64,000 bases of DNA from Euptelea pleiosperma (GCA_035048495.1 CM068547.1:8521700-8585699), one strand, 5' to 3'. Counted from the first letter of the stretch, positions 21,611 through 32,677 are shown. The notes: generated by a model from the sequence alone, not told the origin. A program made the numbers and translations.

Positions 21611-21959
21611 AAAGGTTTAAAAGGGGCCGTTATAACAGTATAACGGACTTGGGTGTTACCGTGTTTTCTGTTATAATGACCATTATAATGTATTGTAATG
21701 CACAGGGGTAAAAATAGAAAAATAATGGGAAGAAATAGCGCTAAAATTCAAAATTTGAATTTCAGATTTTCAATAAAATAAAATTTACTTTTTAGAAAAA
21801 AAAATTCAAGAAAATTTATAACTAACAATTGTTTTCAAAAAACAATGGTCATTATTTTTGTTATAACAGAAAAATAACGGATGTCGTTTTCTGAGCGTTA
21901 AAATGGTACATAACGTAATGGGTGAGCTCCGAATCTGTTATAACGGCTGTTATTTTCTA
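21611..21959. mobile_element. hAT-like MITE family A, one end missing
   Basis: Starts AAAGGTTTAAAAGGGGCCGT (first base changed from C) and carries the family interior (aaattcaaaatttgaattt, ttataacagaaaaataacgg, gtacataacgtaatggg). It stops at ggctgttattttc without the TTTTTTAAACCATG end. Flanks tatatagt and tatctagt agree at seven of eight bases, but given the truncation this may be chance. Confidence 0.7.
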
Positions 21960-22123
21960 TATCTAGTACTATATATATTTTATTGAAAATATCAGATCCG
22001 ATCGTTATCTGATCAAGTTTGATTCAGAACCGATCACATAGCTTATCGAATCATGATTTCTAGGTCCAAACCCAATGTTATTGGATTGGATTTCCGGAGT
22101 CCGGACTATCCATCGACAGTCCT

Positions 22124-22680
22124 AGTCATCACATTTCATAACGAGAGGACCCTGCTAAGGTTTAGGAGGTGTGAGTTGTGTGATCCACCTAAGAGATCTT
22201 TTATACCAAGCAACCACTCGATCGAATGACCATAACCATTTGATCTCTCACATTTCTATAATGGACAGTCAAAAGATATGGTCATGGACTTATGGTCGTC
22301 AGATCAAGAAGTTTTAGCATATTGGATTCCCTAGGTGCGAATAACTAAATAGTAGGTCCCATACTCTCTACCCGTAACACGAGTCGATCGTGTGCCTATC
22401 AAAACTAATTGAGCCACCCGTGCATACATGGGTTGATAGATTATTTAGGTCAACCGGAGAGACCCCAAATTTCCTCATTTCGAGTTTTGACCAAGTCAAA
22501 CAACGGTTTATCTTCTCTTTAATTCTGAGGAGGACGTCATCCATAGGATCCATACCGTTGGATTATCTTTGGGATGTGTCGTGTGAATCCCGATGACAGT
22601 TAGTGGTGTGGACCTAGAGAGAATTTTTGACGTTGAGAAGTACTCGATGTTTATGTTTTCCTTCTTTCAGATCGATTTTT
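22124..22680. other. Intergenic, nothing recognised
   Basis: No family resemblance in the short ORFs on either strand at 22368-22596 and no repeat partner found in the window. Confidence 0.35.
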
Positions 22681-23000
22681 TTGGGTATTTTAGTAACCCA
22701 CTCTTGAAATTTGAAAGTAATTAGTAATACCCCCTTATACTTTCAAACTTTAAGATTACCCCCCTTGACCTAGTTTAAGCAACATTTGACTAACGTTAAA
22801 ACATGGCGCCTGTTAATGCGCGTATGCAAGGACCATAATATTGCAAGTACAATGCTAACGGTGTGTGATTCAAATCCGGTTTAACTTAAGTCAACCACTG
22901 TTAAACTAGGTCAAGAGGAGTAATTCTAAAGTTTGAAAGTATAAGGAGGTATTACTAAGTACTTTCAAATTTCAGGGGGTGTTATTAAAATACCATTTTT
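22681..23000. repeat. Foldback element with about 75-bp arms
   Basis: The left arm (ggtattttagtaaccca, gaaatttgaaagtaattagt, ccccttatactttcaaactt) is mirrored by the right arm (gtttgaaagtataaggagg, tactttcaaatttc, gtgttattaaaatacca). The loop of about 150 bp is non-coding. No target duplication is clear. Confidence 0.65.
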
Positions 23001-23140
23001 TTTACCTAACGATGACGGCCATCTAGGGATGTCAGCAACACTGCTCATTTGGGATTTGGTACGTTAGATCATGAGACCCATTATACCAACCTTTACTACA
23101 CGTGCATCCAAGGCACTTGGGCAAGAGTCAACCTTATAAC

Positions 23141-23352
23141 CATAGTATAAAAACTGTTGTAACAGCCTTTAAAACTTTAACGCCCCAAACACGTTATGCT
23201 GTTTTGAAAATGAAGCCCCAAAAGGGGCAAGCCTTATAATGGCCGTTATTTTGGAAAAAAAAAGTTATATTACTTTTGTTGAAGTTAATGTAACAAAAAT
23301 AAATTCAGACCCTTCTTATAACTGACGTTATAACAGACTATTTAAAACCTTG
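23141..23352. mobile_element. hAT-like MITE family A, short decayed copy
   Basis: The ends CATAGTATAAAAACTG and, inverse, CAAGGTTTTAAATAG enclose decayed gttataac words. Flanks cttataac (23133-23140) and tttataac (23353-23360) match at seven of eight bases. Confidence 0.65.
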
Positions 23353-23457
23353 TTTATAACTGCTGTCATTTTTTTTGGCTGAGCCTTCCTCTCTAGTGAC
23401 GGAAGGGACTCAGCAGCCCACATGAGTTGCACTTGCATGCACATTTTCATCAGGGGT

Positions 23458-23965
23458 AGAGTTGCAACTCGGGCGGGTTGGAGGTGTCAACCCGAGCTTC
23501 AAGGATCAGAGTTCAAGCTTAAGCCCAATCTTAGGTCGGGCTTAAATTTTTCAATCCAAGCCTAACCCGATCGGCGATCGTATTCCTCGGGTTCGTCAAT
23601 TAGTCAGGAAAAAAAGGATGGAAGAAGTGGTACGTACCCTTACCGTAACCACGTTAAGTGATGTTGTAGGGAGTATATCTCAAATCCCTGAAAAAAAAAA
23701 ATAGAGAGAGAAGAGAGGGAGAATAGTAGTAGAGAAGATGAACTTACTCGAGAAGTCGAGGATCGTGTTACCTGAGAAGTTGAAATGTATACGTATGTAT
23801 ACATTTGTGTGTTTAATTGGGTTCGGGTTGCTCGATGCCTCAACCCAAGTCCAATCCAATTTTGATCAGGTTTTGAAAACCTGGCCTGAGCCTGAGTCCG
23901 AGTACTGAAGATGCCAATCCAACCCGAGCCCAACGTTGGGTTGAGCCCACCCAAGTTGTAGCCCT
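23458..23965. mobile_element. TIR element with reiterated CCCGAGC/CAACCC interior
   Basis: AGAGTTGCAACTCGGGCGGG at the left is mirrored by the inverse of AGGGCTACAACTTGGGTGGG at the right. The interior repeats cccgagc, cccaat, caaccc and cctgagcc words. Its centre (23690-23790) is a ga-rich stretch with a short minus-strand reading frame of no recognisable family. A shared atcagg occurs at both edges. Confidence 0.55.
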
Positions 23966-24011
23966 AATCAGGAGAAACAACCGACATGATCTTGCCATCT
24001 ATTGTATTAAA

Positions 24012-27000
24012 CTAGTAAATGGCCCGTGCCCATGGCACTCTCTGACAAAAGTGTTTAAAAAAATTGGGTGCCTTCGGCACTCAAACGGTACAACAAACTG
24101 AGGCATTACCGCTTTTTTCCATTATAACGGCTGTTATAACTGATTGTAAAGCACCGAGGGAAAAATAGAAAAAAATGGGAAAATAACATAAATAACAAAA
24201 AATAACGGTGTTAAAATTCAAATTTTGAATTTCACATTTTTAATAAATATATTGAGGTCAAATGAGTGGGAGTGAATAAATTAATGAGGGGGATTAAGTG
24301 GCTGAAATCTAACAGTCCACATTAGATTGATGGATTTAATTTCTACCACTCTTTATCTTATGAAGCAGGATAAGATAAGAGAATACAATTGAATTGTTTT
24401 GTTATATGTGTGGGTGGCCCGTGCCCATGGCACTCTCTGGCAAAGTGTTTGTCAAAATCGAGTGGGAGTTAATCTCAGCCATTGATATGAAGCATAGTGG
24501 ATCTTGGCCACTCATTATTGAAACCGTATAAGATCGATAGGAGGGGGTATAAGACAACCACTATCACTTGTTATATAGGTAGTGGGTGTGGCTCGTGCCC
24601 ACAGCACTCTCCAACAAAGTGTTTGCCAAAATCGGGTGTGAGTGGCTGAGATCCGTCATCTATTTTTGGGATAAGATCTTGGCCCTTCTTTGTTGAAACA
24701 TATAAGAGGGGGTCTTAGTGGGGAGACAAGTTCCCTATTTTGTTATATAGACTAGTGGGTGGCCCGTGCCCACGGCACTCCCTGACATAGCATTTGCCCA
24801 AACTGGATGTGAGTGGCCGAGATCCACTGTCCAATTCCAGATAAGATGTCAGCCATCGATATATAGCCGATTGGGGGAGACAACTGAGCTGATTTGTTAT
24901 ATAGACTAGTGGGTGCCCCATGCCATCGACACTCGTCGACAAAGAATTTGCCAAATTTAAATCAGGTGAGTGGCGGAGATCCACCGTCCATTTGGGGGAG
25001 GATTAGATCTCGGCCCTTCTTTGTTGATGCTTATAAGAGGAGGTATAAGTAGGGAGACAACCAATGTGTTTTGTTATATAGAATAGTAAATGGCGGCACT
25101 TTCCGACAAAGTGTTTATCAAAATCGGGTGGGAGATAATCTCAGCCATCGATATATAACATATCATTATTGAAGCTATATAAGAAAACTATTAAATTTTC
25201 GTTAAATTCTATTTTTTTTTTAATTTTTAATTTTCAAATTTTAAAATTTGAATTTTAACACCACTTTTTTCGTTAAAATCATTAAAATCCATTTTTTATA
25301 TTTTTGCCCCTAGCCGTTTCAATCTGTTTTAACGGCAACAACCCTCTCGAGGCATAAAAAGTGGGGCTCCTGACCCTGACTACCCTTGGGCTATATGTAA
25401 ATCCAACCCATTCCATTCCTCATATATAGGTAAATAGTAGGTGACCCGTGCCCACGGCACTCATCGACAAAACGTTTGTCAAAATTGGGTGTGAATGGCT
25501 AAGATCCACTGTCCATTTGGTGTGATAAGATCTCGGCCATCCTTTATGAAGCCGGATAAGAGTGGGAGACAACCGTCTTATTTTGTTATATAGTTAAAAT
25601 CATTAAAATCAGTTAAAATTCATTTTTTCCATTTTTGCCATGGCCGTTTCAATCCGTTTTAACTGTAACACCCCTCTCGAGGTATAAAAAGTGGGGCTCC
25701 TGAGCCTGACCCTTGGGCTATATGTAAATCCAACCCATTTCATTCCTTATATATAGGTAAATAGTAGGTGACCTGTGCCCACGTCACTAATCGACAAAGC
25801 GTTTGTCAAAATTGGGTGTGAGTGGCTAAGATCCACTGTCCATTTGGCATGATAAGATCTCGGCCATCCTTTATAAAGTCGGATAAGAAGGGGAGACAAC
25901 TGTCCTGTTTTATTATATAGACTAGTGGGTTCCCCGTGCCATCAGCACTCCTCGACAAAGAATTTGTCAAAATCAGGTGAGTGGTGGAGATCCACCGTCC
26001 ATTTGGGGGAGGATTAGATCTTGGCCCTTCATTGTTGATGCTTATAAGAGGAGGGATAAGTAGGGAGACAACCAATGTATTTTTTTTATATAGAATAGTA
26101 AATGGCCCATGCCCACGGCACTCTCCAACAAAAGTGTTTGCAAAAGTTGGGTACCTTCGGCACTCAAACGGTATAACAGATTGGGGCATTACAGTTTTTT
26201 CTATTATAACGGACTGTAACGCACAGAGGGAGAAATAGAAAAATAATAGAAATAACAAAAAATAACGGTGTTGAAATTTAAATTTTGAATAAATTGAGGT
26301 AAAATGAGGTGGATTGAGTGGCTGAAATCTAACCGTCCAGATTAGTTCGATTGATTTGATCTCAACCACTCTTCATCTAACCGTCCACATTAGATGGATG
26401 GTTAAGATAAGAGAATACAATTGAGTTGTCTTGATATATGCGTGGGTGGCCCGTGTCCGTGGCACTTTCCGACAATGTATTTGTCAAAATTGGGTGGGAG
26501 TTAATCTCAGCCATTGATATGAAGCATAGTGGATCTCAGCCACTCATTATTGAAGCCATATAAGAGAAGAGGGGTATGAGAAAACCATTAAATTTTCGTT
26601 AAATTTTATTTTATTTTTAATTTTAAAATTTAAAATTTAAAATTTTAAAATTTGAATTTCAGCACCACTTTTTTCCGTTAAAATCTGTTAAAATCTATTT
26701 TTTTTCATTTTTGCCCCTGGCCGTTTCAATCCGTTTTAACGGTAACACCCCTCTCGAGGCATAAAAAGTGGGGCTCTTGACCCTGACCCTTGGGCTGTAT
26801 GTAAATCCAACCCATTTCATTCCTTATATGTAGGTAAATAGTAGGTGACTTGTGCCTACGGCACTCATCGACAAAGCGTTTGTCAAAATTGGGTGTGAGT
26901 GGCTGAGATCCACTGTCCATTTGGTGTGATAAGATCTCGGCCATCCTTTATGAAGCCGGATAAGAGTGGGAGACAACCGTCCTGTTTTGTTATATAGTTA

Positions 27001-27305
27001 AAATCATTAAAATCCATTTTTGCCCTAGCCGTTTCAATCCGTTTTAACTGTAACACCCCTCTCGAGGCATTAAAAATGGGGCTGCTGAGCCTGACCCTTA
27101 GGCTATATGTAAATCCAACCCATTTCATTCCTTATATGTAGATAAATAGTAGGTGACCCATGCCCATGGCACTCATCGACAAAGCATTGTCAAAATTGGG
27201 TGCGAGTGGGTGAGATCCACTGTCCATTTGGTGTTATAAGATCTCGGCCATCCTTTATGAAGCCGGATAAGAAGGGGAGACAACCGTCCTGTTTTATTAT
27301 ATAGA
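24012..27305 (-). mobile_element. Tandem array of short non-autonomous Helitrons
   Basis: On the minus strand each unit starts TCTATATAACAAA-like and ends with a hairpin (CCGTGGGCACGG and variants) about 12 nt before CTAG. Units abut head to tail (CTAG directly followed by TCTATATAA, e.g. around 24749, 24903 and 25918). The outer edges give A|TC...CTAG|T, as for Helitrons in an AT target. I count roughly a dozen units of 150-400 bp; several junctions have decayed (gttatatgtgtggg, atatgtaggtaaatagtagg). Repeated words include gacaaagtgtttgtcaaaat, gagatccac.gtccatttgg and gataagatctcggcc. Several units carry family-A-like AACGG/GTTAAAATC segments. A minus-strand reading frame of 187 codons here is made of these repeats and is not a gene. 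Confidence 0.8.
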
Positions 27306-27458
27306 TGGTATCTGGGATCTCACAATCTATGATGTTTGAATCTTGTTGATCTATGCAACTGATTTCTTGTGATCAATATATAGAGCCTTACTAGAATCAC
27401 TAATTGCATGTATTTGGGGGCGTAATTGTATCGTCTCTAAAAGAAGGTTTGCTATAGG

Positions 27459-27670
27459 TGTGCGGCTTCTGTGCCCAGGGCTGTACAAACCAAACAAAAG
27501 AGCCCTGAGCAATCCCCACCTCACCTCAATTTAAAAAGGTAAAAAAAAAAAATCAAAACCGACTAACTTGTGTTGCGGTTGTATTGAGGTTTTGCTTTTT
27601 CATTGATGTGGCAAAAGCTCCGCAGGGCTGTTTTGTTTGGTCTGTGCGGCCCTGGCACATAGAAGCCGCT
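27459..27670. repeat. Foldback MITE, GTGCGGCTTCTGTGC arms
   Basis: TGTGCGGCTTCTGTGCCCAG, then acaaaccaaacaaaagagccct at the left, are mirrored by agggctgttttgtttggtct and ggcacatagaagccgc at the right. Short loop. A 64-codon minus-strand frame spanning it is a by-product of the palindrome. Confidence 0.7.
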
Positions 27671-27825
27671 TCCGTTTGGCTATTGCATCTCAATAACACC
27701 AGCAACCAAACAACCATCATATTTGTGAAACAAAATTTTAACCCCAAAAGCTATATCCTCTACCACAAGATCTCTTGCTAAAGTATGCACTAGAGGACGA
27801 CCAAGCTCACAAGAAAGGCTGCTCA

Positions 27826-27863
27826 ACCACCGCCACCACCACCACCACCACCACCTTCCTGTT
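27826..27863. repeat. (CCA)n microsatellite
   Basis: About twelve CCA/ACC units with one CCG interruption, in non-coding DNA. A C-run plus A-run near 27950-27971 follows shortly after. Confidence 0.85.
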
Positions 27864-27984
27864 TAAAGGTCAATCTAGCACAAAAACCAAATTGGCTAAA
27901 TCTTTGAAATCTACAAAGATAGTGATCATTCTCCGTGGTACGGACAACCTCCCCCCCCCCCCAAAAAAAAATGCCATTTGGAAT

Positions 27985-28640
27985 TTAGTTTAGGGCCTAC
28001 TAACCTTATGGATGTTCGGACCATGGTTTAAAAAATGGTCGTTGTAACGAAAATAACGGCCGTTATAACGGATTCAGATCTCCCCCATTACATTATGTAC
28101 TGTTAAAATGCTTACAAAATAACGGTTGTTATTTTCCTTTATAATGAAAATAACGATCGTTATTTTCTGAAAATTTTATGAAAAAACGGCTGTTATTTTA
28201 TGTTCGTTTTTGTTTTTGAAAAAATTCGAATTTCAAATTTAAAAATTTGAGTTACAATGCCATTTTTTTTCGTTATTTTCTGTTTTTACACCTGAGTATT
28301 ACAATTAGTTATAATGGAAAAAATGGTAACGCCTTCAGTCCATTATACCGTTATAACGGCCCTTTTAAACCTTGGTTTGGACCACCTCGTGGTGGACTGA
28401 TATACCAAAGGTCAGCTTGATCAGTGACTTATAACAGTTATATTTTAGCATCTTAAAAGGAAGGCTCAAATTCAACGGTTAAAAATCATGTTATTAAAAT
28501 GCTAAATCCAACAGCTATAAGTCACTAATTATACTGATTTTTGATCTGTAGATTCGTCGAGAGGTGGACCAAATATCCATAAGGTAAGTGGGCACTAAAG
28601 AGTACTCCACGGGGCGTTTTGGAGGAGGGCGGGGCCATCA
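27985..28640. repeat. Module-type foldback interrupted by a family-A MITE
   Basis: Left part tagggcctactaaccttatg-gatgttcggacc and right part accaaatatccataaggtaa-gtgggcac are inverse arms of one element. Inner arms (gtcagcttgatcagtgactt / agtcactaattatactgattt) carry the common module. The 353-bp family-A MITE at 28022-28374 sits inside, so this element is older than that insertion. Confidence 0.6.
28022..28374. mobile_element. hAT-like MITE family A
   Basis: Begins CATGGTTTAAAAAATGG and ends TTTTAAACCTTG. The 8-bp flanks gttcggac (28014-28021) and gtttggac (28375-28382) differ at one base. The interior has many ataacggccgttataacgg-like words and the AT core aatttcaaatttaaaaattt. Confidence 0.82.
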
Positions 28641-29286
28641 AACACGAGGTCGAGCAAATTGGTCTCGCGAGCTCCGTTATGAAATAAAGTAGCAAGAAGC
28701 AAGGCATCAGTGTGAGACGAAAGTGTGCTCACTCACATCAATATCTTATAGAAGTTCTTCGAATGTTGAAGGATTAGGACAACACCATTATTGGACACCC
28801 ATCGGCACGGAAAGAGTGCTCCACTTCGACACTGAAAAATAAAGGTGCATTGCACGAGCCCATGTTTGATGTCCCGGGGGACCTTCGAAGTTTGAATCCC
28901 CCCCTCCAAAACGCCACGTAGATTACTCTTTGGGAGGTGGAGACTTCAAATTTTCACGTCGGGACAACAAATATTTTCTCTGCATAAAAATGAGACCGCA
29001 GCCTTTTGGATCATATGACCTAATATGTGGGTCCCACACTCACCTAGCCTATATTTGACTTACTTCAATTAGTGGGACCCACACAAATTGAAAGTAAATG
29101 AAGTTAGCTAACACACGTAGATAAATATTGACATGCACAAATATTTTTAGCCAAAATAATATTTGTCTGATTAAATATTCACCGCTGGAACTCTTTTTCT
29201 CATGTACCAAACATGCCCCGAGTGATGTGAACTCCATTTCCACACGTGCAATGCACCATTTAAAGATTCAACACCCTATAAAAGTT
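28641..29286. other. Intergenic, decayed repeats
   Basis: Contains a second, partial copy of words from 16990-17060 (gatgtcccgggggacc, aatttt.acgtcgggacaac, aaatattttctctgcat), pointing to another decayed dispersed repeat. No gene is seen. Confidence 0.35.
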
Positions 29287-29790
29287 CTTTAGAGCAAGGT
29301 TTAAAGGGGACCATTATAACAGACTAGGGGTGTTACCGTTTTTTCCATTATAACGAAAAAAAAAAATGCCCAGGGGCAAAAACGAAAAAAAAAAAATGGG
29401 AAAAAATGGAAAATAACGGAAAAAGTGGTGCTGAAATTCAAATTTTGAATTTTAAAATTTCGAAAATGAAAAAAAAATTAAAAATAACAGAAAAAACAAA
29501 ATTAACAGCCATTTTTTTCCACAAAAATTTCTAGAAAATAACGTTCGTTATTTCGTTTAACGGTCCATAATGTAATGGGGTAGGTCCGAATCTGTTTACG
29601 GCCGTTATTTTCGTTATAATGGCCGTTTTTTAAACCTTGCTTTAGAGGTTAAGGGACTAGCTAAGAGCCTAGGACAATGGTACTGATGACCGCACCCCCC
29701 TTCAACACCCTATAGAAGTTCTTTAGAGGTGGACTAGCTGGGACAATGGTACTTGAGTGATGACCACACCCCATTCTATAAACCGAAAGA
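29260..29790. repeat. Local duplication: filled site plus unfilled relative
   Basis: The sequence caacaccctataaaagttctttagag (29269-29294) precedes the MITE at 29295-29639. After the MITE the flank resumes as ctttagag.gactagct.ggacaatggtact.gatgacc.cacccc. A second copy, caacaccctatagaagttctttagaggt.gactagctgggacaatggtact, occurs at about 29703-29760 without any insertion. It shows that ctttagag was single before the MITE arrived. Confidence 0.75.
29295..29639. mobile_element. hAT-like MITE family A with exact TSD
   Basis: Starts CAAGGTTTAAAGGGGACC and ends GGCCGTTTTTTAAACCTTG. The 8-bp repeat ctttagag flanks it exactly (29287-29294 and 29640-29647). Confidence 0.88.
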
Positions 29791-29846
29791 CTTGCCCACT
29801 CATATCAACATCCAATAGAGATTTTTTGAAGATTGAAGGACTTAAC

Positions 29847-30195
29847 CAAGGTTTAAAGGGGGCCGTTATAACGGACTGGGGGCATTACCGTTTTTCCTTT
29901 ATAACGGCCATTATAACGAATTGTAACGCTCAGGGTTAAAAATGAAAAATGGTGCTGAAATTCAAATTTTCAAAAATGAGAAAAAAAACAGAAATAACGG
30001 CCGTTATTTTTTTCCACAACAATTTCCAAAAAATAATGGTCGTTATTTTCGTGATAACAGAAAAATAATGGCCGTTATAAAGAAAATAACAGACGTTATT
30101 TTTAGAGCATTATAACGGTACATAACGTAACGGGGCGGTCCGAATCTGTTATAACAGCCATTATTTTCATTATAATGGCCGTTTTTTAAACCATG
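29847..30195. mobile_element. hAT-like MITE family A with exact TSD
   Basis: Starts CAAGGTTTAAAGGGGGCCG and ends GGCCGTTTTTTAAACCATG. The 8-bp repeat gacttaac flanks it exactly (29839-29846 and 30196-30203). The interior shows the full family word set, including gtacataacgtaacgggg. Confidence 0.9.
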
Positions 30196-30263
30196 GACTT
30201 AACACCCTTCCCCAATCCAATACACTCTTCATACAAACTTTATGTGGAGAGTATTTTGTAGAG

Positions 30264-30648
30264 GGGTCGGGCTCCGTTGACAGATCTAAAATGACAGGGA
30301 CACAATATAAGTCAGGTGGCACACTGTTACAGGACTCTGACCGTACAGATGTTTGTCCTATCCCTGGTGGACCTACAAACCAAAAATCAGCCTAATTAGT
30401 GATTTATAAGTGTTGGATCTTTGTACCTCAAATACTGCTCAAATTCCCACAGTTGAGATCAGCCAATGAAAATAAATCCAATCCAAAACCTATAATTCAC
30501 TAATCAGGCTGATTTTTGGTTTGTAAGTCCACCATGGGATAGGACCAACATCTATACGGTCAGAGTCCTGTAACAGCATGCCACGTGGCTTATATTGTGT
30601 CATTATCATTTTATCTGTCATTTTAGATCTGTCAACGGAGCCCAACCC
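30264..30648. mobile_element. MULE-like MITE with 9-bp TSD
   Basis: The inverted ends GGGTYGGGCTCCGTTGAC and onward match for about 34 bp with one difference (GGGCTCCGTTGACAGATC and the bases after it are perfect). The 9-bp repeat tttgtagag flanks it exactly (30255-30263 and 30649-30657). The interior is a second palindrome: gtcaggtggcacactgttac / gtaacagcatgccacgtggc, and the common module cctggtggacctacaaacc, aaaatcagcctaattagtga and inverse. G-rich ends and a 9-bp duplication fit Mutator-like elements. Confidence 0.88.
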
Positions 30649-30657
30649 TTTGTAGAG

Positions 30658-31004
30658 ATTTGGTTCATTTACAAGGATTATATAGGTCACTCTTGTATAG
30701 AGTGAAAAGTAGTCCTTCATATTACACGTGAAAAACTTGGTGGATCAAATCACTATCATTTATATAGAGCCTAAGGCTCAAAGAGGAGGGCAATGAGAGG
30801 AAAGAACAATGACATCTAAGGTAAGTGCACACACCGTAGGACTAGTCCCATCACCAATGTGTTTGGGGGATACTTGCGTTAGCAAAAAAAAATGAGAGTA
30901 AAGAACAATGACATTTTGAAGTTTCTATTATATTTTAGAGATGTTTTTTATTATATAAATAAGCTATTTTTTTAAAAAAGGAGACATTTTTTTGACTATT
31001 TTTG
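30658..31004. other. Intergenic, nothing recognised
   Basis: AT-rich sequence with a T/A-run near 30950-30990. No ORF or repeat pairing is supported. Confidence 0.35.
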
Positions 31005-31392
31005 TGTTGGAAGAAAGAATAAATAACACAAAGATGCAATCACACACAACATGGAGATTTATGTGGTTCCCACGAGATTGAGGTACATTGACGGACTCAC
31101 GCGGATTCTACTATGCTCTGAGGCAAAAGAAAACATACAATATAATCATAACCGTCTCACAAAAACTGAGGTATATATATATAACCCCCAAGATGAAACT
31201 TGGGCTTCTGTATCTCTATGAAAAAAAATATGAAAATGTCTTAAAAAAACCTTCAAAAAATTTGGATCCCCCCCAAGCAAGGGGCGCGTTGTCCCCTGCA
31301 ACCCCCAGTGAGCTCATCGCAGAGCTCGAACCACGGTGTTGTGGCTTGCTTTACAGTACTCTTAACACTATCTGGCTCCACAAAACATAACA
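31005..31392 (+). mobile_element. LTR-like repeat, probably solo
   Basis: Begins TGTTGGAAGAAAGAATAAAT and ends CATAACA. Flanks ttttg and ctttg agree at four of five bases. It shares its first 120 bp and its last 50 bp (actctaacactatctggctcca here) with the repeat at 32465. No primer-binding site follows, so a solo LTR is likelier than a full element. Confidence 0.6.
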
Positions 31393-31754
31393 CTTTGAAT
31401 ATTATATCTTGTTAGATAAAAGGCTTGGACCTCCATTTTAATGGGGTTTTACCGTGTCAGACTCTGACACACGTGTCCGTGTCCATGCAACACAACGTAA
31501 TATCTGATATATATTTTATCTCTGTCTTCATTTTTTTTCTTTCCATATTTTTTTTCTCTATTATGTCTTAATTTTGGGCCTTTTTTTTGGCTCTACACCA
31601 TTTGCATGGCATGTTGATGGCAGTGTAATTATTTCTAATAGACACAAACCCATTGAATCATGCATAGGCTCATGACTTAATTGTGTGAGAACATTGAGAA
31701 CAAAAACACTAAGTTAACTAATAAACAGTAGATGTTCAATTTGCTAATAATGAT

Positions 31755-31990
31755 GCTAAGGTCAGGATCTCTTCTGTTCATGCAAAATGCAGTGCTGTAG
31801 AAAGAAAGGTTCTTTAGTCGGTATTGATGGCCATTGCATCAGCTTGTAGTGGGCCATTGTTGGTAGGCGGAGACTTCAATGTGATAGCTGAATCTCATTA
31901 AACTCTTTTTGCCAAACGAAGATATATTTCTACGTTCTCAGTGACTATCGATCAAGTGAGACACTAATTGTTTAGTTCGGATTCTTCTGG
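31755..31990 (+). pseudogene. LINE endonuclease fragment, broken
   Basis: The plus strand reads SSVHAKCSAVERKVL, stop, SVLMAIASACSGPLLVGGDFNVIAESH, stop, TLFAKRRYISTFSVTIDQVRH, stop. The GGDFNVI motif and the preceding ERKVLWS-like segment are characteristic of the apurinic endonuclease domain of plant L1-type LINEs. Three stops show it is dead. It lies between two LTR-like repeats but belongs to a different class of element. Confidence 0.7.
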
Positions 31991-32464
31991 TAGCACCATC
32001 TTGGACTCTGCACTGTTGAAACACATCACGCCGGAACTAGAGTACTGTTCATAAGATTGCAATCACAATAAAAGAGCTTGAGAGCTAGACTGTTCAAGAT
32101 CACAATCACAATAGAAGGGCTTGAGAGGAGATACACATGTGCTTAGAATGATTCACTCCTATTTAAGTACTAACATCAAACTCTTGAATAGAGCAAATTG
32201 TACCTTCTTTTAACCCTTGTGGAGAGGCAAACTCATTAGCTTAATATAATTTGAAATCATCCCACTTCTAGCTGTAAAGTTTAAACAACTTGATCAAATG
32301 AATATTTTATTGCCCATGTGTTTGAACAACTTAAAATAAATTGTGTGAGTGAATGAATCTGATTGATTCATCACCTCAAATAGTGGGTGATTTGGGCACA
32401 TAGAAATGTGGGTCACCACCAAGAATAGCTCCTTTCTCACCTAAGAAAGGTGGAGAATGCGCGT
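31991..32464. other. Spacer between LTR-like repeats, nothing recognised
   Basis: A short internal duplication (gcttgagagctagactgttcaagatcacaatcac / cacaatcacaatagaagggcttgagagg; near 32060-32130) is visible. No coding sequence. Confidence 0.35.
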
Positions 32465-32677
32465 TGTTGGATGAAAGAATAAATAACACGAAGATGCAAT
32501 CACACGACATACAGATTTATGTGGTTCCCTCAAGATTGAGATACATCCACGGACTCAAACTGATTCCAGCATGCTCTGAGGAAAAAGAAAAAAAAAAGTC
32601 ACAATACAATAACGATCATCCCACGGTAACAGTGACTTGATTTATAGTACTCTAGCACCATCAGGCTCCACATAACA
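32465..32677 (+). mobile_element. LTR-like repeat, deleted copy
   Basis: Starts TGTTGGATGAAAGAATAAAT and ends CCACATAACA. It shares gatgcaatcacac, agatttatgtggttccc, agattgag.tacat and atgctctgagg with 31005-31392. It is about 175 bp shorter because of an internal deletion. Flanks cgcgt and caggt do not match. Confidence 0.55.

Larger units (their letters stand above)
19511..22123. mobile_element. Composite TIR element (AGGGCTGTTAATGGAT ends) with nested inserts
   Basis: The left end AGGGCTGTTAATGGATCGG and the right end, inverse AGGACTGTCGATGGATAGTCC, form imperfect inverted repeats. Near both ends are reiterated words (ggatcgg, atccaaatcc, gatccgatcg, ccggagtccgg). Three other repeats are nested inside: a GTTTGGTAAA foldback (about 19578-19925), an LTR-retroelement-like stretch (20074-21545) and a family-A MITE (21611-21959). 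No target duplication is visible. Confidence 0.5.

Noticed and set aside
25806..26369. Minus-strand frame of 187 codons
   Set aside because: It is made of Helitron units and MITE-derived segments; similar shorter frames recur in every related unit, so it is repeat-derived.
24012..27305. CRISPR-like array of repeats
   Set aside because: Repeat units are 150-400 bp, diverged, with Helitron ends, in a plant nuclear context.
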